NCBI GenBank assembly: GCA_034658975.1
Contig: JAYEGJ010000173.1
Location: 1 to 20,290, forward strand
DNA from: SZUA-217 sp034658975
GTDB lineage: Bacteria; Actinomycetota; Acidimicrobiia; Spongiisociales; ZC4RG35
Direction: 5' to 3'
Length of the DNA: 20,290 nucleotides
Part shown: positions 12,721 to 20,290 of the stretch, piece after piece
Layout: every line of letters starts with the position of its first letter
Numbering within the stretch: the stretch's first letter is position 1
Position numbers and translations under genes: made by a program
Notes under the pieces: model-generated
The model's input: only the letters and a program-made list of their open reading frames with translations
Told to the model about the DNA's origin: nothing
The model's database searches: none

Positions 12721-14637
12721 ATGTCTCTGCAAGCGCCCTATGGCACATGGGAGTCCCCGCTCGGCGCGGCCGATACCGTAGAAGGAGCTATCCAGTTCAG
12801 CTCCCTCGTCTTCGACGGCATCGATCTCTACTGGATCGAGGGCCGCCCTTCGGAGGGCGGCCGGCAGGTGTTGGTACGTCGCGACAGCCACGGCTCGATC
12901 GCGGATCTGATCCCGACTTCGGCCAACGCTCGCACCAGGGTCCACGAGTACGGCGGCGCCCCCATGAGCGCCGGGAACGGAAGGGTGGTCTGGTCCGAGT
13001 TCTCCACCCAACGGTTGCACGAGTTGAGGCATGGGAACTCGGTTGCCATCACACCGGAGCCGTCGAGACCCGCCGCGGAGCGGTACGCCGATGGCCGCTT
13101 CCTTTCTGACGGTCGCATGGTCTGTGTCCGTGAGACGCATCCCGAACAAGGAGAAGCGGTCAATGAGTTGGTCACGGTCGATCTCGCAACCGGACAGACC
13201 ACCGCGATTGCGGGTGGCCGCGACTTCTACGCTGCTCCCCGACCCGACGCCGCCGAGGACCGGATCGCGTGGCTGGAGTGGGACCATCCCAACATGCCGT
13301 GGGACGGCACCACGCTCAAGGTAGGGACGCTGAGCGGGAACGAGATCATCGAGGTGACAGAGGTCGCCGGAGGCCCGGAGGAGTCGGTTCTCGATCCACA
13401 GTGGGCTCCAGACGGGTCCTTGGTCTTCATCAGCGACCGCACCGGCTACTGGAACCTCTATCGATGGAACGGCGCCGGGGTGGTGCCCGTCCTCAACCAG
13501 GACAACGACTTCGCCAACCCGGCGTGGATATTCGGCCGCTCCGCGTTTGGGTTCCTCTCAGGGGGGCGGATCCTCACCGGCTTTTGGGAGGATGGCAGCC
13601 ACCATCTCGCGATCATCGGGCCCGACGGTTCGATGGTGCGCCTGACAGACGATCTCTCCATTCACGACTTCATCACGACAGACCGGAATCACACGGCCTG
13701 GTTCATCGGGGCCGGGCCGCAGACACCGTCGGGGCTGTTCCAAATCGACACCGATACCGGTGAGACCACGGTCCTCAAGGCCAATCCGTTGCCGGTGGCT
13801 CCCGAGTACACCTACAGGCCGCGCCCCATCACGTTCCCCACCGGAGACGGCGAGGTGAGCCACGCGGTTTTCTACCCACCCGCCAACCCGGATTACACCG
13901 CACCCGAAGGGGAACAGCCGCCTCTGATTGTCCAGGTGCATGGAGGACCGACCTCCCACGTCTACCCGACTGTCAGCTCGAACTATCTCTATTGGACGAC
14001 CAGGGGATTCGCGGTGGTAGACGTCAATTATCGGGGCTCAACGGCCTACGGGCGGGAGTACCGCAATCGGCTCCAAGGCAACTGGGGCCTGGTCGACGTC
14101 GAGGATTGCCTCGCTGCCGCTCGCTACCTCGCCGACCACGGCGAGGTAGACGAAAACCGGCTGGTAATCACCGGTGGGAGCGCCGGCGGCTTCACCACGC
14201 TGGCCGCCCTGGCATTTGGCGACGCCTTCAGCGCCGGTGCCTCCTATTACGGCGTCGCCGACCTCGAATTGCTGGCGAAACACACCCATAAGTTCGAGTC
14301 AAGCTATCTCAGCGGGCTGGCCAGCACCGATCCGGAGGTGCTTCGGAAGAGATCCCCTCTCTACTCGGCAGACCAGATCGACGTTCCGGTGATCTTGTTC
14401 CAGGGCCTCGAAGACCGGGTAGTTCCACCGGAGCAGGCCGAGATGATCGCTACGGCGCTGAAGGTGCGGGGGGTGCCCCACGCACACGTGGTCTACGAGG
14501 GCGAGGACCACGGGTTTCGCCAGGCGAAGAACATCGTCCACTCCCTCGAAACGGAACTGGCTTTCTATGGGCGGGTGTTTGGATTCGTCCCTGCAGGTGA
14601 TCTGCCTGCGCTGAACCTGGCCGGACAGGACGGCTAG
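12721..14637 (+). CDS. S9-family serine peptidase (prolyl oligopeptidase/acylaminoacyl peptidase type)
   Basis: The 638-residue protein has an N-terminal beta-propeller of about 380 residues with repeated SDRTGYWNLYRW-like blades. An alpha/beta-hydrolase domain follows. The hydrolase part starts at about IVQVHGGPTSH and carries VDVNYRGSTAYGREY. The catalytic triad is visible: Ser487 in GGSAGG, Asp565 in GLEDRVVPP and His597 in GEDHGF. Enzymes of this family cleave short peptides or acylated amino acids from small substrates that pass the propeller. There is no signal peptide, so it is probably cytoplasmic. The ATG at 12721 has no SD and sits behind a TANNNT box. It follows the transporter gene by 16 bases, and its TAG directly abuts the stop of the opposite-strand HNH gene. 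Exact substrate is unknown. Confidence 0.93.
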   Translation: MSLQAPYGTWESPLGAADTVEGAIQFSSLVFDGIDLYWIEGRPSEGGRQVLVRRDSHGSIADLIPTSANARTRVHEYGGAPMSAGNGRVVWSEFSTQRLHELRHGNSVAITPEPSRPAAERYADGRFLSDGRMVCVRETHPEQGEAVNELVTVDLATGQTTAIAGGRDFYAAPRPDAAEDRIAWLEWDHPNMPWDGTTLKVGTLSGNEIIEVTEVAGGPEESVLDPQWAPDGSLVFISDRTGYWNLYRWNGAGVVPVLNQDNDFANPAWIFGRSAFGFLSGGRILTGFWEDGSHHLAIIGPDGSMVRLTDDLSIHDFITTDRNHTAWFIGAGPQTPSGLFQIDTDTGETTVLKANPLPVAPEYTYRPRPITFPTGDGEVSHAVFYPPANPDYTAPEGEQPPLIVQVHGGPTSHVYPTVSSNYLYWTTRGFAVVDVNYRGSTAYGREYRNRLQGNWGLVDVEDCLAAARYLADHGEVDENRLVITGGSAGGFTTLAALAFGDAFSAGASYYGVADLELLAKHTHKFESSYLSGLASTDPEVLRKRSPLYSADQIDVPVILFQGLEDRVVPPEQAEMIATALKVRGVPHAHVVYEGEDHGFRQAKNIVHSLETELAFYGRVFGFVPAGDLPALNLAGQDG

Positions 14638-15795
14638 TCAGGGCGCGTTTGAACCGCCCACGGGTCGTGGGGGTCTCCGATTTCTGGTTATTGGTCGTTG
14701 TCGGTTGACGGTCGGGAGGTGGCGACGGCTGCCGCTAGGTAGGTCGTCCGGTCTTCGGAGTCGGATTCGTCCTGTGTCGGGGTGCACGTAGGGTTCGAAG
14801 CCGCGCTGGTGGATGACGATGTGATGGTGGAACCAACAGGGAAGAACAAGTTCGTCCTGGTCGGTTGACCCTCCCTCCGAGAAGGGGATGAGATGGTGTG
14901 CTTCCAGGCGGTAGCGGGAGTCGCATCCGTCGATGGAACACCGATGCCCATACTTGTCCAGTAAGGCCCGTTTCAGCGCCGGGGGGACGGTCCGCAGTTT
15001 GCGGCCGTAATCCATGTACCGGCCGTCTTCGGTTCTGGCGAGGACTTCAGTGGTCGAATCACACAGAATCGCTTCTAAGGCTTGACGGCCCGCATTGGCT
15101 GCGGCGTCGAGGACGACACCGGCTTCACCATCGGTCTCGACAGCAGACTTGGCGTCGACGAAGACCGTGACCTGAGCGGGTGGAACCTCACCGCTCACGC
15201 ATGCTTCGGCCAGGGCCATGGCTTTGCGCCATCCCAGGTCACCCTTGGACCCGTCCGGCAGGTCGGGAAGCTGGTCGGCTTTTTCGGTGAGGGTCTTGTC
15301 GACCAACGCACCGGTGGCACCATCCAACCCGCCCCATACCCTCCACCAGGACTCATCCAGCGTCGGCTGCATCACAATGAACTGGTCAGCCGCCGATCGA
15401 TGTTCATCTTCGCCGGTGAGGCGGGCCCTTTTAGACGCCTCACGATGAACCCCGGCAACGTCGGCATGAAGCATGTGGCCAACATCCTCGGGAATCCTGG
15501 AGAGAGCCTCAACCCGGTCGAAAGTGACCTCCGCTGAGGCCAGATCGTCCTCGAGGTCGGGACGTTCCTGAATCCGACGCATCGTCCTGACCAGACTCCT
15601 CGCCGTGTCCAAACCAAGATCGAGCCGGGACGCGGTCCACTCAGACAGGGACCGGGCGCCATCAGCAGTAGCTATCTGCGCCTCGTCCAGGGCGGCAAGG
15701 TCACCCATCTGACGGGCCCGCAACCGGCCGATCAGCCGTTCATCGGCCATTAACCGCTGCTCGCGTTGGTCGATCGAAAGCGTCTCCCTCTCCAT
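14638..15795 (-). CDS. DUF222 domain protein with C-terminal HNH endonuclease motif (13E12-type)
   Basis: The 385-residue product has the helical DUF222 region (about 20-260, with WTASRLDLGLDTARSLVRTMRRI-type sequence) and a C-terminal HNH module. In the latter, Cys286, Cys291, Cys320 and His324 are placed to bind zinc and His300-His301 supply the catalytic HH. The family is abundant and multicopy in Actinobacteria (REP13E12 in mycobacteria) and often variable between strains; its role is unsettled, with DNA cleavage assumed. The usual Asn of the HNH core appears as Glu315 (DELVLPC), which could weaken catalysis. The tail (about 350-385) is Arg/Pro-rich. ATG at 15795 has only a weak SD (GGGG). 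The stop abuts that of the peptidase gene with no gap. Confidence 0.88.
   Translation of the reverse strand: MERETLSIDQREQRLMADERLIGRLRARQMGDLAALDEAQIATADGARSLSEWTASRLDLGLDTARSLVRTMRRIQERPDLEDDLASAEVTFDRVEALSRIPEDVGHMLHADVAGVHREASKRARLTGEDEHRSAADQFIVMQPTLDESWWRVWGGLDGATGALVDKTLTEKADQLPDLPDGSKGDLGWRKAMALAEACVSGEVPPAQVTVFVDAKSAVETDGEAGVVLDAAANAGRQALEAILCDSTTEVLARTEDGRYMDYGRKLRTVPPALKRALLDKYGHRCSIDGCDSRYRLEAHHLIPFSEGGSTDQDELVLPCWFHHHIVIHQRGFEPYVHPDTGRIRLRRPDDLPSGSRRHLPTVNRQRPITRNRRPPRPVGGSNAP
14657..14671 (+). terminator. Weak hairpin after the peptidase gene
   Basis: CCCACG-GGT-CGTGGG forms a perfect 6-bp stem with a 3-base loop, 20 bases after the peptidase stop, inside the end of the HNH gene. 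No T run follows on the plus strand, so it is at best a factor-assisted terminator for the peptidase transcript. Confidence 0.25.
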
Positions 15796-15974
15796 ACCCC
15801 ACAGTCAACACGGAGGGTCTGACAGATTTGCCTTCTACGCGAAAGACGGTGGGTGAGGGGCTGAGCCCTCCTCGTTTCGGTTAGTGACAGAACCGCCGAA
15901 AGCAAAGGAGAGATCAGATGAGCGATCGTATTCAGGTGCCGTTGGACCAGGTTCCAGGATGTCGACACGCCTCT
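15796..15974. other. Spacer between HNH gene and the nuclease operon, with hairpins and an orphan start site
   Basis: This is the longest non-coding stretch that no recognised feature fills. It holds a small GGGC-TGA-GCCC hairpin (15858-15868) and an inverted repeat TTTCGG (15875-15880) with CCGAAA (15896-15901). On the plus strand there is an excellent SD, AAAGGAG (15904-15910), placed 7 bases before ATG 15918. The frame from that ATG runs 129 codons to 16307, but all except about the first 19 lie antisense to the next gene and have no recognisable character. I see no convincing promoter for the HNH gene. Confidence 0.5.
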
Positions 15975-16886
15975 TCAGGCGGCCTGAACCGAGGCTCGCC
16001 GCAGGGCCCGCACCGCCAGCTCCTTGTCGCCGAGCCGGCGACGCAACTCGCGCTCCAGTCCGCCGATCGGATACAGATTCTGTGGCGCCCGAGGGTCCTT
16101 GTGACTTTCCGAGGCAAAGGCCGGCAGAGTGGCGCTGACTCGACTGGCGATTCTCGCTGCTTCCGCTGCGCTTTTGTCGGCATCGATCTCGCATCTGACG
16201 AGCCCTCCCGCCGGACCGGCATGGTTGGCCAATCGCAGGTACCAGGAGAAGCGACTCCACGACGTCGAGGTCAGAAACAGCGGGGTTCGGAAGCCGGTCG
16301 GAAGTGAGGTGAGCACCTGCCGCAGTTCCAGCGGGAGATACTGAACCTTTTGGGTCTTGACGTAGCCGACCGCATTGTCGAGATCTCGAGCATGAGAAAG
16401 AGGCCCGTCGACAACGAGGAGCTCGGCACCGCCCGCCTGCCTGGCGACCCGAGCCTCCAGATCTCCCATCCTCTGCTGAATGCCGAGCCACAATTCCTCG
16501 GAGGTAGTGCCCTTGGTGGCCTTGACCTCATAGGCACCGACGGCGGTCTCGACATCGAGGGCTTGGGACGACGTGAAAAGACCCTTGCTCATCTCGGCTA
16601 CTTCCAATACGGCTCGATCGTTGCAGCGAACCGCCCCGGCGGCGTAGGTGGCGGCCAACGCGAAACCCGGGAAATCCGGCGGTTGCTCGATCCAAAGGGT
16701 GGCGTCCACCCGCCTCACTCCGTCTACGAACAACACATCGCCAATCGGATCCACATCGGGAAGCAGCGGTTTCCAATCGTCGGGATTGAACTCAACCGAT
16801 GGGTCGACGTTCTGGCTGGCGTCATCCAACTCGGGATCGATCGGCGCCCCGTAATCGGAGTCCCACGCTTCGACGGTGAATTTCAA
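15975..16886 (-). CDS. NurA-like (RNase-H-fold) nuclease candidate in the sbcDC operon
   Basis: The 303-residue product resembles NurA nucleases, though from motifs only. An acidic site at strand 1 reads LFVDGVRR (Asp55). A second, ELLVVDGPL, has Asp160 and is followed by NAVGYVKTQ, as NurA proteins have a DG(S/P)L strand and then a conserved Gly-x-x-Lys segment. WYLRLA (215-220) and LVRCEID (229-235) match the later NurA pattern of an aromatic/Arg strand and an Arg-x-Glu strand. Glu113 or Glu120 could supply another metal ligand. NurA trims 5' DNA ends with HerA, and in archaea is encoded with Mre11 and Rad50. The start is TTG 16886, whose TTGA overlaps the sbcC stop; no strong SD is seen. 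Its position makes a DNA-end-processing role likely. An unrelated conserved actinobacterial family is possible. Confidence 0.6.
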   Translation of the reverse strand: MKFTVEAWDSDYGAPIDPELDDASQNVDPSVEFNPDDWKPLLPDVDPIGDVLFVDGVRRVDATLWIEQPPDFPGFALAATYAAGAVRCNDRAVLEVAEMSKGLFTSSQALDVETAVGAYEVKATKGTTSEELWLGIQQRMGDLEARVARQAGGAELLVVDGPLSHARDLDNAVGYVKTQKVQYLPLELRQVLTSLPTGFRTPLFLTSTSWSRFSWYLRLANHAGPAGGLVRCEIDADKSAAEAARIASRVSATLPAFASESHKDPRAPQNLYPIGGLERELRRRLGDKELAVRALRRASVQAA

Positions 16887-19243
16887 GAGGCCACCGTCAC
16901 AGTCGCTCCGCCCGGACCGCGGCTGACTTCGAATCTGACGGGGGCGCGGGAGGCCAGTTCCTTGACGTGGGTTATCACGCCAACAACAAACCCATCACCC
17001 GAGAGCTCCTCGAGAACCATCGCGACGATTTCGAGGGACTCGTCATCCAAGGTTCCGAAGCCCTCGTCGAGGATGATGGCATCGAGGTCGGCGCCCCCTG
17101 CGGCGGCCAGGGTCTCGGCGAGAGAAAGCGCCAGTGCGAGCGAGACCAGGAACGTCTCTCCGCCGGAGAGAGTAGAGACCGATCTCTCCTCGTTGGCATT
17201 GCGATGATCGACGATGGTGAAACTGCCGCCTTCATCGGATCGCAATGAATGGCCGCCATCCGATAGCTGAGCGAGCAAGCCGTTTGCGCCGGCCACGAGA
17301 TCGGACATCGCTCCGGCCATGAGCCACCGCTCGAATCCATTCGCTTTGAGATGATTGGATAGGGCGCCGGCCACCTTCGACTCGGACATCGACGCCGCGA
17401 TGGTCGTCTCGAGCTGCTTTGCCTCGGCCGCGGCCTTGCAATGTTCCTCCACGAGATTCCGGGTGATTTCGAGCTGGCGGGTCACCCCAACGGCATAGGG
17501 CTTGACCGGCTCGATCCCGGCTTCCCTGAGCCCGGCCTCGATCTCCTCGCTGAACACATCGACGGCCGTGCCCGCCTGAGTCGCCTGAACCCTGGCCTCG
17601 GACTGCTTCTCGCCAGCCAAGACCAGAGCACCGTCCCGCCACGACATGAGTTCCTTCCATTGCACGATGGCGTCCTCGCTCTCCGGCAGAGGTGGATCGA
17701 GTGCGGCAACGGTCTGGCGGGCCGCCATCAGGTCGCGGCCAATGGTTCGGATCGACTCGGACAGCTCCTCCAGCCCACCCTGCACCTTCCGCGTTTTCGT
17801 CTCGAGGGTCGTCCTCGCCTCCCCCGCCTTTGCCAGTTGGTCGGAGAGCTCCCGGCGGCGTGTCAAGGCCTCGTCGATCTTGTCTGCCGACGGGGCGTCG
17901 CCAAGGGAACGAGAGAGGGCGTCTATCTGGACATCGAGCTCACTCCGTGTCGCCTCGACCTTGGCGAGTGCGGACCGGGCAGCGCCTGCCTCGTTGGAAA
18001 GGCGGTCGACCGCGGCAACGGCCTCTGAGTACGCAGCCTCCAATCCCGCCAATTCCGCCGGGACCTCCCCTTCGGGTATTCGGTCGACCTGGTGCTCACA
18101 AACAGGGCACGGCTCGCCCACCACCAGGTTGGCTGTCAGGGCATGGGCGGCGTGCGATATTCGGGCGGAGGACAACTCCTCCTGAAGTCCGCCTGCAACT
18201 CGACGACCCTTCACCAGGTCGGCTTCGGCCGATTCGAGAGACTTCGCAGCCGAGCTGAGATCGAGATCGACAGCGCGGGTCTCCAGCTCGGCGAGCCGCC
18301 GACGCTCCTCGAGCTGACCGAGAAGGACTTCTTCCGCAGGAAACTCAGAAAGAGCAACCTCGGAGGCGACAACGACCCGCTCCGCATCGAATAGCTCCGC
18401 CGCGAATCCTTCGAGACGCTCGCGGGCGTCGCTCGCCAGATGATCGAGTTCCTCGAGCCGATCAGGGGCCCGGAGCGCCTCGAGTTTGGCGAGGTCTTGG
18501 GTACTGGCGGATTCGACTGCCTCGGCCGTCTTCCGGTCGGCCTCCAACTGACCGAGATTGGCCTCCGCTTCGACGATCGACTTCGACAGGCTTTCGAGTG
18601 TCGAGAGCCTGCTCTTCGCCGACTTGACCTCGGCGACATCGGGAGCCTCGATGCCTCCGAGTCGTGCCCGCGCCACCTCTGCCCGATCGATCGCCACAGA
18701 CTCGCGGGTCCTGGCCAGCGACCGGACCTGGCTGTATATGTCCAGCCCGAGTAGTTTCCGGAGCAGCGATTGCCTTTCGGCCTTGGGAGCCGTGAGGAAG
18801 CGAGCGAATTCACCTTGGGGAAGAACCACCGTGCGTACGAAGTCCTCGAATCTGAGATGGAGCAGATCTTCGACAGCCCGGGTCACATCGTCTGCACCGT
18901 CGGCGAGAACCTCGTCGCCCTTCTGGAGCCTCGCCTCCTTGACGCTGGCTCCGCCCCGGGACGAACGCTGGATCAGGCGAACCGCCGTGTAGGAGTCGCC
19001 ATCGACCTCGAAGTCGAGAGCGACCCGGGCGCGGTCGGCCCCGGCGGATATGGCCGGTGCAACCGTATTGCCGCCCAAACGCGGGACACGGCCGTAGAGG
19101 GCGAAGACCATGGCGTCGATGAGGCTCGACTTCCCGGCTCCGGTCGCACCGGAGAGCGAAAAGAACTCGACGCCGCCGAGGTCGACATTGACCGGCGATC
19201 TGTAAGCGGAGAATCCTTCGGCCCGAATCCGCAGCGGTCTCAT
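16883..19243 (-). CDS. sbcC: SbcC/Rad50-type ATPase, compact form
   Basis: The 786-residue SMC-like ATPase partners SbcD in nucleolytic processing of DNA ends and hairpins. Walker A is GATGAGKSS (32-40); the Q-loop is Gln143 in LPQGEF. The zinc hook is Cys379-Pro-Val-Cys382 at the tip of the coiled coil. The signature is LSGGE (692-696), Walker B is IILDE with Asp726/Glu727, and the D-loop GTLDD and H-loop His759 follow. The arms between are charged, Ala/Glu-rich helices. At 786 residues it is clearly shorter than E. coli SbcC (about 1,050) and nearer archaeal Rad50, so the arms are short. ATG at 19243 overlaps the sbcD stop (ATGA), and the stop overlaps the next gene. All motifs are intact. 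Confidence 0.95.
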   Translation of the reverse strand: MRPLRIRAEGFSAYRSPVNVDLGGVEFFSLSGATGAGKSSLIDAMVFALYGRVPRLGGNTVAPAISAGADRARVALDFEVDGDSYTAVRLIQRSSRGGASVKEARLQKGDEVLADGADDVTRAVEDLLHLRFEDFVRTVVLPQGEFARFLTAPKAERQSLLRKLLGLDIYSQVRSLARTRESVAIDRAEVARARLGGIEAPDVAEVKSAKSRLSTLESLSKSIVEAEANLGQLEADRKTAEAVESASTQDLAKLEALRAPDRLEELDHLASDARERLEGFAAELFDAERVVVASEVALSEFPAEEVLLGQLEERRRLAELETRAVDLDLSSAAKSLESAEADLVKGRRVAGGLQEELSSARISHAAHALTANLVVGEPCPVCEHQVDRIPEGEVPAELAGLEAAYSEAVAAVDRLSNEAGAARSALAKVEATRSELDVQIDALSRSLGDAPSADKIDEALTRRRELSDQLAKAGEARTTLETKTRKVQGGLEELSESIRTIGRDLMAARQTVAALDPPLPESEDAIVQWKELMSWRDGALVLAGEKQSEARVQATQAGTAVDVFSEEIEAGLREAGIEPVKPYAVGVTRQLEITRNLVEEHCKAAAEAKQLETTIAASMSESKVAGALSNHLKANGFERWLMAGAMSDLVAGANGLLAQLSDGGHSLRSDEGGSFTIVDHRNANEERSVSTLSGGETFLVSLALALSLAETLAAAGGADLDAIILDEGFGTLDDESLEIVAMVLEELSGDGFVVGVITHVKELASRAPVRFEVSRGPGGATVTVAS

Positions 19244-20290
19244 GCCGACGCCTCGTCGAGCAACTCGGCGAACAACTCTTCGACTTTCTTGTCCTCCGTG
19301 CCCTTTTCAGCCAGGTAGCGACCAAAAGCCTCGGTTGGATCGAGACCACGGCGACGGTCCAAGGATCGCTTCTCGGGCTCGTCGGACTCCAGGATCACTT
19401 CGACCGCATCGGGAATCGCCGCACGGACCTCGTCCGCCAGCCCCACTCGCGCCTTCTCGAGGAGTTCCACCTTCACGTAGGCATCAGCAAACTGGTCGGC
19501 ACGTGCGACGACCTCGTCGAGGGTTCCTCGCGCCGTCACCAACTGTCGTCCCGCGGTGAGCGGGGCTGAGGTGACCGTGACCGGGAGCCCGGGCTCGGCC
19601 TCGATGAGGAGCGCTCCCTTCTGATCGGCCACCTCTCCGAAGTCGAGTTGAAGTGGAGACCCGGAGTACCAGACGGCACTCGCATGCGGCATCTTCTGCT
19701 GCCTGTGGAGATGTCCGAGGGCGACATACGAAAGGTGCCCCGGAAACAGCGAACTGGGAACGGCATAACCAAAGATGTGCGCCGGTCGCTCCCCGCCACC
19801 AAGCTTGACCTCGCCTTTCACGGCTCCGTAGACCGTGAGATGGCTGACCAGGATGTTGACGGTGTCGGAGCCCATGCCTTCGGTGAGCCGGCCAACGATC
19901 CGACGCAGTCGCTCTTCGTAGGCACCTGCATGTTGATCTGGATCCGAATCCATGATGTCCTCGGCCTTGACGATTCCCCGCTGCGAGACGAACGGAAGAA
20001 GGGCCGCTTTCACACCGAGTTCCTCGACATGGAGAACGCCTCCGTCAGCCGGGGAACGAGGGGTGCCGACGGTCGAGATCCGACCCATCTCCAGAAGCGG
20101 GGCAACGGCATCGAGACGGGCCGGGTTGTCGTGGTTGCCGGCGATAACCACGACATGAGACACCGCGGCCAGGTCGAGGAGTGCCTGCCAGACCACCTTC
20201 TCGGCGGAGGGCGAAGGCGAGGCCGTGTCGAAAACGTCTCCCGCCACCACCGTGAGGTCGACGGCGTTGTCGCCGGCAAGACCGACGATC
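19240..20290 (-). CDS. sbcD: SbcD/Mre11-type exonuclease subunit, 5' end beyond the window
   Basis: This calcineurin-like phosphoesterase is the nuclease partner of SbcC. The frame is open to the window edge, so roughly the first 20-30 residues, including the first GDxH motif, lie outside. Visible motifs in order are AGDVFD (motif II), AGNHD (motif III), SHLT (motif IV) and ALGHLHRQQ (motif V), which bind the two metal ions. The C-terminal part (LLDEASA end) contains the charged capping and SbcC-binding region. The apparent start at GTG 20250 is internal: upstream codons read VDLTV, which continues the family's second beta strand. It overlaps sbcC by four bases and forms an operon with it and the NurA-like gene. 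Confidence 0.93.
   Translation of the reverse strand, partial: IVGLAGDNAVDLTVVAGDVFDTASPSPSAEKVVWQALLDLAAVSHVVVIAGNHDNPARLDAVAPLLEMGRISTVGTPRSPADGGVLHVEELGVKAALLPFVSQRGIVKAEDIMDSDPDQHAGAYEERLRRIVGRLTEGMGSDTVNILVSHLTVYGAVKGEVKLGGGERPAHIFGYAVPSSLFPGHLSYVALGHLHRQQKMPHASAVWYSGSPLQLDFGEVADQKGALLIEAEPGLPVTVTSAPLTAGRQLVTARGTLDEVVARADQFADAYVKVELLEKARVGLADEVRAAIPDAVEVILESDEPEKRSLDRRRGLDPTEAFGRYLAEKGTEDKKVEELFAELLDEASA

Noticed and set aside
11624..12781. A 385-codon plus-strand frame across the transporter gene
   Set aside because: Arg/Pro-rich with no family features; it shadows the EamA frame, which has ten hydrophobic segments.

Overview
The window looks like a GC-rich bacterial chromosome segment, most probably from an Actinomycetota lineage, perhaps an Acidimicrobiia-like environmental organism. 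The reasons are the high GC, the DUF222/HNH (13E12-type) protein, frequent GTG and TTG starts, start-stop overlaps, and start codons that lack a Shine-Dalgarno (SD) sequence and sit just behind TANNNT boxes. The lineage is inferred, not proven. Coding density is very high, and no intergenic gap exceeds about 180 bp. I found no rRNA, tRNA, CRISPR array or insertion sequence.

Left part (124-5932, all minus strand, read right to left): a 605-residue coiled-coil protein with a possible zinc-binding tail, then the mannose-1-phosphate guanylyltransferase manC, a small lipoprotein-like cytochrome c, and the menaquinone genes menC and menD. The last four are nearly or actually overlapping. Menaquinone synthesis therefore sits with a small c-type electron carrier. 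A palindrome and a candidate promoter precede the coiled-coil gene.

Middle (6023-10108, minus strand): the GTPase/ATPase gene ychF, then a single-aptamer glycine riboswitch with a -10 box, and gcvP, the glycine-cleavage P protein. Divergently on the plus strand (10172-14637) lie gpsA, a pyridoxamine-5'-phosphate-oxidase-like flavoprotein, an EamA-type transporter and an S9-family peptidase. The first three overlap through GTGA and TTGA junctions.

Right part (14638-20290, minus strand): a DUF222-HNH endonuclease-like protein whose stop codon abuts that of the peptidase, a 179-bp spacer, and then the operon sbcD (cut by the window edge), sbcC and a third overlapping gene. The third product, 303 residues long, has features of a NurA-like RNase-H-fold nuclease. 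If correct, this is a bacterial counterpart of the archaeal mre11-rad50-nurA(-herA) DNA-end-resection operon, and it is the most interesting item here. The remaining genes are mostly ordinary housekeeping functions.
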